From JBQTII01 sp052388275 (lineage in GTDB: Bacteria; Actinomycetota; Actinomycetes; Sporichthyales; Sporichthyaceae), in NCBI GenBank assembly GCA_052388275.1, contig JBQTII010000021.1, forward strand, positions 1 through 64,000: a stretch of DNA of 64,000 nucleotides. The letters run 5' to 3'. The notes under the pieces are model-generated. The model worked only from the letters and a program-made list of their open reading frames with translations. It was not told the origin of the DNA and did not search any database. Positions 8,431 to 17,798 of the stretch are shown piece after piece; position 1 is the first letter of the stretch, and each line of letters starts with the position of its first letter. The translations under genes and the position numbers were made by a program.

Positions 8431-9054
8431 ATGTCGCTGGAGGAGGCTTCGCCCTGGTTGAACTGGGCCCGCAAGCTCGACGCGATGTCCAGGATCGGGC
8501 TCACCTTCGCGGAGAACCCCTACGAGATCCGCCGTTACGGCGAACTCGGATCGATCGCCCGGGCGATGCTCACCGAGTTGTCCACTCGCCCCGACGTCGA
8601 GGCGCTCGAGCTGTATCTGCCGTCCGAGGGCTACGTGACCCCGAAGGTCGATGTGCGGGCCGCGGTCTTCAACGCCGCCGGCGAACTCCTGCTGGTGCGC
8701 GAGGTCGCCGACGGGCATTGGTCACTGCCCGGGGGCTGGGCCGACGTCGGGGACTCCCCGAAGACGTCCGCGGCACGCGAGGTGCGCGAGGAGTCCGGGT
8801 ATGAGGCGCGCTTGACCCACCTGGTCGGGGTCTTCGACGCCCACCATCCCGGCTCACCCTTCTCGGCCTACAAGCTGGTCTTCGCCGGTGAGGTCATCGG
8901 CGGCGAGGCGGGCGGGGACCATGAGACCGACGGCGTCGGTTTCTATGCCCGCGGCGCGCTGCCCCCACTGAGCCACCGGCGCACCCCGGACCGGGTCATC
9001 GACGCCGCCTTCGCGCACCACGCCGACCCGAGTCTGCCCGCGCTCTTCGAGTAG
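8431..9054 (+). CDS. NUDIX hydrolase with N-terminal helper domain
   Basis: A 207-residue NUDIX protein that starts immediately after the RNase H gene stop (no gap), so translation is probably coupled. The first 65 residues are the helical domain seen in a subgroup of bacterial NUDIX proteins. The NUDIX box lies at residues 102-124 and ends in REVREESGY, but the first acidic position of the G-x5-E-x7-REUxEExGU pattern is Asp instead of Glu. The catalytic RExxEE is intact, so the protein is probably active; the substrate (nucleoside diphosphate derivative) is not predictable. Confidence 0.92.
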   Translation: MSLEEASPWLNWARKLDAMSRIGLTFAENPYEIRRYGELGSIARAMLTELSTRPDVEALELYLPSEGYVTPKVDVRAAVFNAAGELLLVREVADGHWSLPGGWADVGDSPKTSAAREVREESGYEARLTHLVGVFDAHHPGSPFSAYKLVFAGEVIGGEAGGDHETDGVGFYARGALPPLSHRRTPDRVIDAAFAHHADPSLPALFE

Positions 9055-9083
9055 CCGGGAGGGATACCGCCCCCCGGGGCTGG

Positions 9084-9147
9084 CATCTTCTGGGTGTGTC
9101 GCGGGCCTACGGGCCCAGGTATAGGCCCGGGACACACACAGAAGTTG
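9084..9147. repeat. Dispersed inverted repeat, copy 1
   Basis: Left arm 9084-9107 and right arm 9124-9147 pair at 21 of 24 positions. The core CAACTTCTGTGTGTGTC followed by CGGGCC is shared with copies at 24367-24432 and 48711-48775. It fills the gap between two convergent genes and ends two bases before the peptidase stop codon. A role as bidirectional terminator or REP-like element is inferred. Confidence 0.8.
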
Positions 9148-9149
9148 GG

Positions 9150-10178
9150 TCAGATGTTCGCCGCGGCCGCAGCCTGCGCGGCGATCAGCCGGTGCACCTG
9201 GCGCAGCTTGTCCACTACCGGCGCGGACAACACGAACGGATACAGATCGTGCTTGCCCATGCTTCGGTTGACGGCATTGAGGGCGTAGGTCAACGGCAGC
9301 CAGGTGTCGATGAGCATGTCGAAGTCGTCCATGTCCTCCAGCGGCACCGAGGACAGTGGCGCCTGCTCCGAGGGGGCAGTGGAGATGACCGGGCCGGTGA
9401 CCACGACCCCGAAGGCCGCCGCGGTCTGCAGGCTGTCGCGGATGTGCAGGTAATGCGCGAAGGTCTCCGCCCAGTCCTCCCAGGGATGTGCGGTGGCATA
9501 GACCGAGACGAAGTGCTGGTCCCAATCCGGGCGCGGATCGCTGTCGTAGTGCGCTGCCAGGGCCAGTCCATAGTCCGCGCGCTCGTCGCCGAAGGTGGCC
9601 CGGAAACCCGACAGGGCCGGCGTGTGCTCCACCAGCACCGTCCAGTACCAGTGCCCGACCTCGTGACGCACGTGCCCGAGCAGCGTGCGGTAGGGCTCGG
9701 CCAGGCGCACCCGCAGCGCCTCGCGGTGGCCATCGTCGCCCTCGGCGAGGTCGATGGTGATGATGCCGTCGGCATGACCGGTGATGACCTGCTCCTGTGC
9801 ACTGGAAAGCAGGTCGAAGGCGAGCCCCCGCGCCGGGTCGTGCTCGCGCGAGATCACCGGCAGGCCCAGGTCGTCGAGTTGGTAGAGCAGGCGGCGCAGC
9901 GCCGCCTGGGCACGGGCGAAGGCGGCCAGGGCGCCGGTGTCACCGTCCGGCGGGCGGGTCCGGGTCAGCGCGCAGCACGGGCACAGCCCCTGCTGATCGA
10001 GCGGGTCACGCACCCAGTTGCAGGTGGCCAGCACCGCATTCGCGCAGCGCAGGGCGGGCTCGCAGATCACGAAATCCGCCCGGGATCGTTCGAATCCCAG
10101 ACTCGCGCCACAGGCCAAGCACTGGCTGTTCTCGAAGTGGATCAGCGCCCCGCAGGTGGGACAGCAGAAGGCGCGCAC
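9150..10178 (-). CDS. Putative zinc-binding metallopeptidase
   Basis: This 342-residue protein matches the putative zinc-binding metallopeptidase family (formerly DUF2248). A zinc ribbon at the N-terminus has two CxxC knuckles (CPTCG, CLACG), a further CPCC lies near residue 70, and the catalytic HExxH is seen as RHEVGHWYW with a downstream Glu in WAETFAHYLH. It starts with GTG 10178 and is the last gene of the transglutaminase/ATP-grasp operon, 9 nt after the transglutaminase. No signal peptide is seen, so it probably acts in the cytosol, perhaps on a peptide made or modified by the operon. Confidence 0.85.
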   Translation of the reverse strand: MRAFCCPTCGALIHFENSQCLACGASLGFERSRADFVICEPALRCANAVLATCNWVRDPLDQQGLCPCCALTRTRPPDGDTGALAAFARAQAALRRLLYQLDDLGLPVISREHDPARGLAFDLLSSAQEQVITGHADGIITIDLAEGDDGHREALRVRLAEPYRTLLGHVRHEVGHWYWTVLVEHTPALSGFRATFGDERADYGLALAAHYDSDPRPDWDQHFVSVYATAHPWEDWAETFAHYLHIRDSLQTAAAFGVVVTGPVISTAPSEQAPLSSVPLEDMDDFDMLIDTWLPLTYALNAVNRSMGKHDLYPFVLSAPVVDKLRQVHRLIAAQAAAAANI

Positions 10179-10187
10179 CTGAGCACG

Positions 10188-11105
10188 TTACCCAGCAGGG
10201 AGCTCCTTCATGTCCACCGAGACCGTCATGGTGTTCTCGGCGCTCTCGGTGAAGATCACCCCGCGCAGCGGCGGCACATCGGCGTAATCCCGACCGACCG
10301 CGGTCACGACGTAGGAATCATCGACGAAGGTGTGATTGGTCGGGTCGATGTCGACCCAGCCCAGCTCGGGGGCGAAGACCGAGACCCAGGCGTGCGAGGC
10401 GTCCGCGCCGAGGAGCTTGGGTTTGCCCGGTGGCGGGCGGGTCTCCAGGTAGCCACTGACGTAACGCGCTGCCAGCCCGGTGCAGCGCAGCGAGGCCACC
10501 GCGAGGTGCGCGAAGTCCTGGCAGACCCCCTTACCTCGTTCCAGCAGCTCGGGCAGCGTGGTTCCGATCGTGGTGGAGCCGCTGACGTAGGTGAAGCGCT
10601 CAGCGATCCGGGCGAGCAACCGGGTGAGGACCTCATCGAGGCTGGCGCCGGGCCGGACCAGGTCGGCCGCGAAGGCATCGACCGCCGGTGAGCGGGCGAC
10701 CATCGGCGAGGGCAACGTGAACTGGCGCGCCCCCAGCAGCTCCGGCGTCAGGTCGGTTCGGTCGGCCAGGCGTTCGCGGACCTCGCGCGCGCGCATCGAG
10801 CGCAGGTGCTCGCGGTGCCCGCCGCCTCGAGCGACCGCGACCGTGGAGGTTGCCGTGACGGCGAGGCGCCGGTGCGGGGTGCGGACGTCGAAGTACAGCG
10901 AGCGGTTGCCGAAGTAGTCGCTGTGCTCGCGTAGCTGGGCAGCGTCCGGTTCCACCGTCACCTGCGCAGTCAGTCGCTGTTGCCCGTCACCGTGACGGGG
11001 GATCAGGTGAGCGCGGCCGTAACTGGCGACCACATCGTCGTCATAGAGGTATTCGGTGCGGTGGGTCAGGTGCCAGACCCGGTCCGCCCTCACCACGTCG
11101 GCCAC
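10188..11105 (-). CDS. Transglutaminase-like protein
   Basis: This 305-residue protein has an N-terminal beta domain (THRTEYLYDDDVVASYGRAHL) and a transglutaminase-like thiol core with the triad Cys194 (GVCQDFAHL), His238 (SHAWVSV) and Asp254 (DIDPTN). Bacterial members are generally thiol peptidases or amide-forming enzymes, not cross-linkers. GTG 11105 overlaps the ATP-grasp gene by 16 nt. An alternative GTG at 11093 would give a 4-nt GTGA overlap like the upstream junction and start VRADRVWHLTHRT, equally consistent with the family. It is the third gene of a four-gene operon. Confidence 0.9.
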   Translation of the reverse strand: MADVVRADRVWHLTHRTEYLYDDDVVASYGRAHLIPRHGDGQQRLTAQVTVEPDAAQLREHSDYFGNRSLYFDVRTPHRRLAVTATSTVAVARGGGHREHLRSMRAREVRERLADRTDLTPELLGARQFTLPSPMVARSPAVDAFAADLVRPGASLDEVLTRLLARIAERFTYVSGSTTIGTTLPELLERGKGVCQDFAHLAVASLRCTGLAARYVSGYLETRPPPGKPKLLGADASHAWVSVFAPELGWVDIDPTNHTFVDDSYVVTAVGRDYADVPPLRGVIFTESAENTMTVSVDMKELPAG

Positions 11106-13732
11106 GAGGTGAGGTTCGTGTCGAGCTGACGTTGCGGGGCCGGTGCGACGAAGAAGATCTTCTCGACGTCGAGAGCGAGGTGAGCCAGGTCATCGCGCAG
11201 TTGGGTCAGCAGGTCCCGCAGGCCGTCGCGGTGCCCACGCCGGGTGAGTGCGGCCAGGGCAGCGGTGTCGGTGGAACGCAGACGTGCCCGCATCGCGGTG
11301 AGCGTGTCGCGGACCGCGGCAATCCGTTCGCCCTCGGCGGGGATGCGCTCCAGGGCCTCGCCGAGACGGTCCAGCGCGAACGCCACCGCGCGGGGGTTCT
11401 CCCGGTCGGTGAGCAGCAGATCGAGCACGGTGGCCACGTTCGCCCGCGCCGTGTAGCGGCGGCGGTAGGTGATGATGCTCTCCGTCGCGATCAGCACTGA
11501 CTCCACGACGAGGCTGTCCTCGTCGGCGGGGCGCTCGCCCGGAAGGGTCGCGCCGAGCAGGGCGACGACATGTTGCGCGCGCTCGACGCGGCGGCCCATC
11601 TCGCAGAAGCGCCAGCCCACGTCCCGGACCAGGGATTCCGCCGACAGTCCGGAGAGGGCGAGCAGCCCCTGCAGGACGCGGGAGAGCGCGGTCATCGTCC
11701 CGGCGGGCAGCCCCGGCGCACCGGTGCGTACCGCCGAGCGCACCGCGAGAGCCTGTAGCTCACGTTCCAGGGAGCCCAGCACCAGCCAGGTGTCGGTGGA
11801 GAGCTGCTCGCGGACGTCGCCGCAGACCTCGGTCAGGCGGCGGACCGCATAGGCCAGGCTCCCGGCGCGGTTGGCATGAAGCAGCATCGCGAGCAACTCG
11901 TCCGCGTGCGCGGCGAAGCGCGTGTCCGCGCTCATGCCGGTGAAGCTGGGCGAGGTAGTCGTGACCTCGCTCAGCGCGCCGAGCAGGGCCGCCAGGGCGG
12001 CGGCGCCGGCGTTCTCCGGTGAGTTGTGGAAATCTGCCCAGCGGTCGATGACCGCACGCAGCAGCCGGGCGGTGTCCTCGGCGCGCTCGGCGTACCGGCC
12101 CAGCCAGAACATGTCCTCGGTGACGCGCGGGGAGATCGTCATGGGCAGGATCGCAGAGGGCGTCGCCTCGCGCACCCAGGGCTCCGCCATGGGGGTACCG
12201 CGGGTGTTGCGGATCCACACGTCCTTCGAGGTCGGCGATACGTGATGATACGTCAGATCATGAGGGTGGGCGTGCACATGGCCGAGCCCACCGGTCATCA
12301 CCTGGTAACCGCTGCCAGCGGCAACCGTGAACGTACGCAGCGTCAGATCCTGCGGGTGCAGGTCGTCGCCGACCACGTTGGGTGCCGTCGAGCAGGGCAG
12401 CGCCTGCTGACCCACCCAGGCGTAGGGCTCGTAGGAGATCTGTGCAATCAGTTCGGCGCGCGCCGTGGCCGAGAGCTCCCAGCCGTTGACGTGGGTGCGC
12501 CCGATGCCGCGGGCGAGCGGTTTGATGACGAGGTTGTCGAGCTCGGCCAGGACACGAGTTCGCCCGCCGGTGTCCCCGCACCACCATGTCGGCACCGATT
12601 TGAGCCGCAGCGGCTCATCGAGCAGCAGCTGGGCCAGGGCGGGCAGGAAGGGGAGCAATCCGGGATTCTCCAGCACCCCCGAGCCGAGCGAGTTGACCAC
12701 GGTGACGGTGCCCAGGCGCGCGGCTTCGACCAGGCCCGGCACGCCAAGCTCGGAGTCCGGGCGCAGGTCGAGCGGATCGCAGAACCAGCTGTCGACGCGG
12801 CGCAGGATCACATCGACGGCCTCCAGTCGCCCCAGCGTTCGCTGCCATACCCGACCGTCGGTGACCACGAGGTCACCGCCCTGGACCAGCGGATAGCCCA
12901 GCAGGGTCGAGAGGTAGGCCTGCTCGAAGGCGGTCTCGCTCGCCGTCCCCGGGGTGAGCAGCACGACCCGTGGCGCCTCGGCGGTCGGCGGGGCGACCTG
13001 CTCCAGGCCCAGGCGCATCGCGTGAAAGAACGGGCCGAGCCGGTGGATCTCGGACTGGCGGTGCAGAACCGGCAGGACCCGCGAGACCACGCGCCGGTTC
13101 GCCATCGCGTATCCCGCACCGGAGGGCGCCTGGACGCGGTCGGCCATCACACACCAGCTGCCGTCGTTCCCGCGGGCGAGGTCGGTGGCGGCCATGAACA
13201 ACTGGCGGGTACCGCCGCCCCCGACGCCGTCCCAGGCCCGCAGGAATCCGGGATGCGCGTGCACGATCTCGGTGGGCAGCACGCCGGCGCGGATCGTCTC
13301 GCGCGGGCCATAGAGGTCGGCGAGTACTCGATCCAGCAGCTCCGCACGCTGGGCCAGACCTGGCTCGAGCAGCACCCATTCGGCCTCGTCGACGACCAGC
13401 GGCAGGGGGTCCAGGCCCCACCTCTGTTCCTCGGCGGCACCGAGGGGGCGGTAGGTGACACCGTCCTCCTCGAGCAGGCGGGTGGTCTCGGCGGCGGCGG
13501 CGGACAACCCCGCCGGGCCCAGGTGTTCTGCTACCTGGGACAGCTCACGCCACCCGCGCCGGACGCGCCCGTGAAAGCCCACCATCTCATCCCACCGGCG
13601 CCGGCCACTGGTGGCGGCGGGTCCGCCGCTGCGCTGCACGGTCCGTCTGGCGGCGTAGGCGTGCACCATTCCCGCGGCGCCGATCTCCTCGCCCCGCGCC
13701 GCCCCGGGTGGGGGTGCCCCGGTGACGCTCAC
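11090..13732 (-). CDS. Circularly permuted ATP-grasp / alpha-E fusion
   Basis: This 880-residue fusion joins a circularly permuted type 2 ATP-grasp domain (about residues 60-540; formerly DUF404/DUF407) to an alpha-helical alpha-E domain (about 560-870; formerly DUF403, beginning ISPRVTEDMFWLGRYAERAEDTARL). In many bacteria these are separate genes. ATP-grasp enzymes form amide bonds through acyl phosphates, and comparative genomics has predicted that such clusters make or tag peptides. GTG 13732 overlaps the previous stop by 4 nt (GTGA). Much longer readings to 14368 only add the shadow of the upstream gene. The substrate is unknown. Confidence 0.9.
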   Translation of the reverse strand: MSVTGAPPPGAARGEEIGAAGMVHAYAARRTVQRSGGPAATSGRRRWDEMVGFHGRVRRGWRELSQVAEHLGPAGLSAAAAETTRLLEEDGVTYRPLGAAEEQRWGLDPLPLVVDEAEWVLLEPGLAQRAELLDRVLADLYGPRETIRAGVLPTEIVHAHPGFLRAWDGVGGGGTRQLFMAATDLARGNDGSWCVMADRVQAPSGAGYAMANRRVVSRVLPVLHRQSEIHRLGPFFHAMRLGLEQVAPPTAEAPRVVLLTPGTASETAFEQAYLSTLLGYPLVQGGDLVVTDGRVWQRTLGRLEAVDVILRRVDSWFCDPLDLRPDSELGVPGLVEAARLGTVTVVNSLGSGVLENPGLLPFLPALAQLLLDEPLRLKSVPTWWCGDTGGRTRVLAELDNLVIKPLARGIGRTHVNGWELSATARAELIAQISYEPYAWVGQQALPCSTAPNVVGDDLHPQDLTLRTFTVAAGSGYQVMTGGLGHVHAHPHDLTYHHVSPTSKDVWIRNTRGTPMAEPWVREATPSAILPMTISPRVTEDMFWLGRYAERAEDTARLLRAVIDRWADFHNSPENAGAAALAALLGALSEVTTTSPSFTGMSADTRFAAHADELLAMLLHANRAGSLAYAVRRLTEVCGDVREQLSTDTWLVLGSLERELQALAVRSAVRTGAPGLPAGTMTALSRVLQGLLALSGLSAESLVRDVGWRFCEMGRRVERAQHVVALLGATLPGERPADEDSLVVESVLIATESIITYRRRYTARANVATVLDLLLTDRENPRAVAFALDRLGEALERIPAEGERIAAVRDTLTAMRARLRSTDTAALAALTRRGHRDGLRDLLTQLRDDLAHLALDVEKIFFVAPAPQRQLDTNLTSWPTW

Positions 13733-16700
13733 GTGGCGGCGGGGGCGGCCCCGGGCCGGAACCGGCGCAGATCCAACGTGCGGGGGTATTCGCCGCCGGC
13801 TGCGGACATCTGGTGCGGGGACCTCGCCGGCTGCATGAACGAAGCGTCCCATGCCGAGCGATCGACGGGGCCGGGTGTGTGACCGCCCGCGACGAATCGG
13901 GCCCCCCGGCGGGCCTCGGCCTCCCCGGCGTTGACCGGGAAGCGCTCGTAGGCCCGTCCACCGGGGTGGGTGACGTGATACGTGGCCCCGCCCAGCGCCC
14001 GGGAGTTCCAGGTGTCGACGACGTCGAAGACCAGCGGCGAGTGGACGGCGATGCTCGCGTGCAGGGCCGAGTACGGCGCCCAGGCCTTGAAGCGCACTCC
14101 CGCGACCTGGGTACTGGAGTCGAGTCCGCGGTGCAGCGGGATCGGGACCCCGTTGCAGGTGATGACATGCCGTCCCGGGACCGCGCCGATGACCTTGACC
14201 TGAACGCGCTCGAGTGAGGAGTCGACGTAGCGCGCGGTGCCGTTCGAGGTGACCTCCTCGCCCAGCACATGCCAGGGCTCGACGGCGGCCCGTAGCTCCA
14301 GGTGCACCCCGGCGACGTCCACCGAGCCCAGGCGCGGGAAGCGGAACTCCGCGAACGGCTCCAGCCACGCGGGGTCGAAGTCCAGCCCGTGCTCGCGCAG
14401 GTCGCGCGCGACCTCCCCGACGTCAGCGAGCGCGAACTCCGGCAGCAGGAAGGAGTCGTGCAGGGCGGTCCCCCAGCGCACGAGCGTTCCGGTGTAGGGG
14501 CTCGCCCAGAACCGGGCGACCAGGGCGCGCACCAGCAGCGCCTGGACCAGGGCCATGTCCGGGTGCGGTGGCATCTCGAAGCCACGCAGTTCCAGCAGCC
14601 CCAGTCTGCCGCGTTCGGAGTCGGGGCTGTAGAGCTTGTCGATGCAGAACTCGCTGCGGTGGGTGTTTCCGGTGATGTCGGTGAGCAGGTGGCGAAGGGC
14701 CCGGTCGAGGTGCCACGGCCGCGCCTCGGCCGCCGCGTTGCGGCGCGCGAGTTCGGCGAAGGCGATCTCGAGCTCGTAGAGCGTCTCGTGGCGGCCCTCG
14801 TCGACCCGCGGGGCCTGGCTGGTCGGCCCGATGAAACGGCCGGCGAACAGGTAGGACAGCCCCGGGTGGTGCTGCCAGTAGGTGAGCATGCTGACGAGCA
14901 GGTCCGGGCGGCGCAGCAACGGGGAATCCGCGACGGTGGGTCCGCCCAGGGTCAGGTGAGCGCCCCCGCCGGTACCGGTGTGGGTGCCGTCGAGGGCGAA
15001 GGTCTCGGTCGCCAGTCCGACCGCGCGGGCGTCGCCGTCCAGCGTGGTGGTGATCGAGGCGAACTCTTCCCAGCTCGCCGAGGGGTGAATGTTGACCTCG
15101 ATGACGCCCGGGTCCGGGGTGACGGTCAAGGTGCGCAACCGATCGTCGCCGGCCGGCGGGTATCCCTCCAGCACCACGGGGGTCCCGGTCTCGGCGGCGG
15201 CGGCCTCGACGATCCGCAGCAGGGCGACGGTGTCCTCGGCGGCGGGCAGCGGTGGCAGGAACACGCACAGGTGCCCCGCGCGCTCCTGCACGCACAGTGC
15301 GGTGGTGGGTGCGCCCTCAACCGGCAGCACGGTGGTCGGTGCGCCGCCGGCGGGGAGGTTCTCTGACGTAGCGTCAGGTAATGTCGGGACCGAGGCGTAG
15401 CGCGAGCGGTCGTAGGTGTCGGGCGGGGGAGTCCAGGCGAGGGAATCCAGGGGTAGGCGCAGCCCGGCCGGTGAGGTCCCCGGGCGCAGATAGATCTCCC
15501 CGCGCCGGCTGCTCCAACGTGTGGTGGTCCAGCCGGAACCGTCCTCGGCCCGCGAAAGCGGAATCGCCCACGCCGCCGGGTCACCGCGGTCGGCGTCCAG
15601 CGCCGCGATCAGTGAGTGCCGGCGTGCGGCCGCGGCGGGCCATACCGCCCCGGCCAATTCGGTCTGCGGTGGTGCGCCTTCGGGCAGGCGTGCCTCGGCG
15701 GCCAGCACGTCGATGGGGTCCTCGTACAGGGCGCGCACGCAGTCCGCCGGGACGCCGAGACGGGACCCGATCGCGGCGGTCAGGGCGGTGAGGGCGGCCG
15801 CGGACCCCGCGCAGCCGCCCTGCTGGGGCGGGGCGCTCCACGGATCGTCGAGCAGGGAAGCGTCCGCCCACAGCGCCGCGCCGTCGCAGCGCCACAGGAC
15901 GGCGATCTGCCAGCGCGGGAGGGGCTCGCCGGGGTACCACTTGCCCTGCCCGTGCAGCAGCACCCCGCCAGGGGCGTAGCGCGCCTTGAGGCGCTGGGCG
16001 AGGGTCAGCGCCAGCTCACGTTTTTGGGGGCCGTCCGCATCCACCCGCCACTGCGCGGAGGACATGTCCTCGCGGGCGACGAAGGTGGGCTCGCCGCCCA
16101 TCGTCAGGCGCACGTCGCCGTCCCGTAGGCGTTCGTCCACCGCGGCCCCCAGCAGGTGAATCCGGGCCAGCTGATCCGTGCTGTAGGGCAGCGTCACCCG
16201 CGGGTCCTCATGGATGCGGCGCACGATGTTGGTGTAACTGAAACGGACCTGCGACGGCCCGGTGGTCCCGGTGATCGGGGCCGCCTGCTCGGGGCGGGGA
16301 GCGCCGACCAGCGGGATGTGGCCCTCGCCGGCGAGTAGGCCGGAGGTGGCGTCCAGCCCGATCCAGCCCGCCCCGGGGACGAACACCTCGGCCCAGGCGT
16401 GCAAATCGGTGAAGTCCCTGGACAGGGCCGCCGGGGCACCGGCCTTGACCGGGTCGTCGGGTACCAGCTGGATGAGGTAACCGGAGACGAATCTTGCGGC
16501 CAGGCCGAGCTCGCGCAGGGCGGCGACCAGCAACCACGCGCTGTCCCGGCAGGAGCCGAGCCCGTTGCCCAGCGTCGTGTCCGGGGACTGCACCCCGGTT
16601 TCCATCCGCACCGAGTACGCGATCGAGCCGGCCACCTCGCGGTTGAGCGCCACCAGGAAGTCGACGATCGGGGTGCCCTTGTGCTGACCGGCGTCGAAAT

Positions 16701-17118
16701 CCGCGAGCCAGGCCTGCAGCAGTGGCCCGGCGCCGGCGAGCGCGCCCGGCTCACGTACCCGCACCAGGTAGGGATGCAGGTCCTCGGCAAGACCCGGCGG
16801 GTAGCTGAACCCGAAGTCGCGTGCGTCCTGGTCGACGAAGAAGTCGAACGGGTTGATCACGGCCAGATCCGCGATCAGATCGACGCTGATGCGCAGTTCG
16901 CGGGCCGGAGTGGGAAAAACCAGGCGGGCGGCGTGGTTGCCGTGGACGTCCTGTTGCCAGTTGATGAAGTGGTCCGCCGGTTCGACCCGCAGGGAGTACC
17001 CGGTGATCGGCGTGCGGCACCCGGGCGCCGGGCGCAGTCGCACCAGGTGTGGCCCGATGTCGGTGGGCCCCTCGAAGGTGTAGAGGGTGCGGTGCTCGAC
17101 GGCGACGCGAATAGCCAC
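13729..17118 (-). CDS. Large transglutaminase with DUF2126 domain
   Basis: This 1129-residue protein begins with the bacterial transglutaminase N-terminal beta domain (VAVEHRTLYTFEGPTDIGPH) and a transglutaminase core with the triad Cys190 (GSCRDSAW), His240 (LHAWAEVF) and Asp256 (GLDATSG). The remaining 800 or so residues are the DUF2126 region (GGEPTFVAREDM, LTYWQHHPGLSYLFAGRF, DKLYSPDSERGRLGLLELR). The start is GTG 17118, with GGGAGGG 7-8 nt upstream; longer readings run through rnpB and are not coding. It is the first gene of the minus-strand operon, divergent from rnpB. Confidence 0.92.
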   Translation of the reverse strand: MAIRVAVEHRTLYTFEGPTDIGPHLVRLRPAPGCRTPITGYSLRVEPADHFINWQQDVHGNHAARLVFPTPARELRISVDLIADLAVINPFDFFVDQDARDFGFSYPPGLAEDLHPYLVRVREPGALAGAGPLLQAWLADFDAGQHKGTPIVDFLVALNREVAGSIAYSVRMETGVQSPDTTLGNGLGSCRDSAWLLVAALRELGLAARFVSGYLIQLVPDDPVKAGAPAALSRDFTDLHAWAEVFVPGAGWIGLDATSGLLAGEGHIPLVGAPRPEQAAPITGTTGPSQVRFSYTNIVRRIHEDPRVTLPYSTDQLARIHLLGAAVDERLRDGDVRLTMGGEPTFVAREDMSSAQWRVDADGPQKRELALTLAQRLKARYAPGGVLLHGQGKWYPGEPLPRWQIAVLWRCDGAALWADASLLDDPWSAPPQQGGCAGSAAALTALTAAIGSRLGVPADCVRALYEDPIDVLAAEARLPEGAPPQTELAGAVWPAAAARRHSLIAALDADRGDPAAWAIPLSRAEDGSGWTTTRWSSRRGEIYLRPGTSPAGLRLPLDSLAWTPPPDTYDRSRYASVPTLPDATSENLPAGGAPTTVLPVEGAPTTALCVQERAGHLCVFLPPLPAAEDTVALLRIVEAAAAETGTPVVLEGYPPAGDDRLRTLTVTPDPGVIEVNIHPSASWEEFASITTTLDGDARAVGLATETFALDGTHTGTGGGAHLTLGGPTVADSPLLRRPDLLVSMLTYWQHHPGLSYLFAGRFIGPTSQAPRVDEGRHETLYELEIAFAELARRNAAAEARPWHLDRALRHLLTDITGNTHRSEFCIDKLYSPDSERGRLGLLELRGFEMPPHPDMALVQALLVRALVARFWASPYTGTLVRWGTALHDSFLLPEFALADVGEVARDLREHGLDFDPAWLEPFAEFRFPRLGSVDVAGVHLELRAAVEPWHVLGEEVTSNGTARYVDSSLERVQVKVIGAVPGRHVITCNGVPIPLHRGLDSSTQVAGVRFKAWAPYSALHASIAVHSPLVFDVVDTWNSRALGGATYHVTHPGGRAYERFPVNAGEAEARRGARFVAGGHTPGPVDRSAWDASFMQPARSPHQMSAAGGEYPRTLDLRRFRPGAAPAAT

Positions 17119-17242
17119 GCAGTGCCCTCCCAACGGTGATGCAGCTGAGCGTAGGTGCTGCGCGCAGTGGTCCCGTGCAGCGTCCGGTCGTTCCGCCCGG
17201 GGCGTCCCGCCGCGAGGGTGCCGCGGACCACTAGGCTCAGCG

Positions 17243-17653
17243 GCGGCGACGAGCCGACCGGACGGCCGCGCTGCCCGCCCCGCGTGCAGTGAGGAAAGTC
17301 CGGACTCCACAGGGCACGGTGGTGGGTAACACCCACCCGGGGTGACCCGCGGGACAGTGCCACAGAAATCAAACCGCCGCCGGTGCTTGCACCGGCGGTA
17401 AGGGTGAAACGGTGGTGTAAGAGACCACCAGCGCCCGGGGTGACCCGGGCGGCTCGGTAAACCCCACCCGGAGCAAGGCCAAGATCGGCGGGTTTCGGCC
17501 CGCCGTGTGTGAACGTTCGAGGGCTGCCCGCCCGAGTTCACAGGTAGGCCGCACCGAGGTCGACGGCAACGTCGGCCCCAGATGGATGGCCGTCAGGTCA
17601 ACCCGCAAGGGCTGAGCTACAGAATCCGGCTTACAGGTCGGCTCGTCGTCGCC
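17243..17653 (+). ncRNA. rnpB: RNase P RNA (type A)
   Basis: This is the catalytic RNA that trims tRNA 5' ends. Conserved blocks are visible: GAGGAAAGTCCGGACTCC near the 5' end, ACAGAAA, the CCAAGATCGGCGGGTT region, and GAATCCGGCTTACAGGTCGG at the 3' end. The P1 helix pairs the 5' GCGACGAGCCGACC with the 3' GGTCGGCTCGTCGTCGC. Length is about 411 nt, normal for actinobacteria. It is transcribed divergently from the transglutaminase operon. TAGGCT at 17232-17237 could be its -10 box. Confidence 0.97.
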
Positions 17654-17798
17654 CACCCTCCACGAGCTGCGGGGGTGGATCTGTCGCGCTCTTTCCGCGA
17701 CCGCAGGGGCATATAGCCACAGGATCTACGAATCGCCTGCGCGGGGTGCTTCGTCCGACCTAGGTTCGGGCATAGATGCGGACGGCACAGTTCGCTCT
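17654..17798. other. Gap after rnpB
   Basis: There is no gene here. A weak hairpin (CCACCC with GGGTGG, 17652-17679) just after rnpB may help termination. The rest shows no clear signal. Confidence 0.5.
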
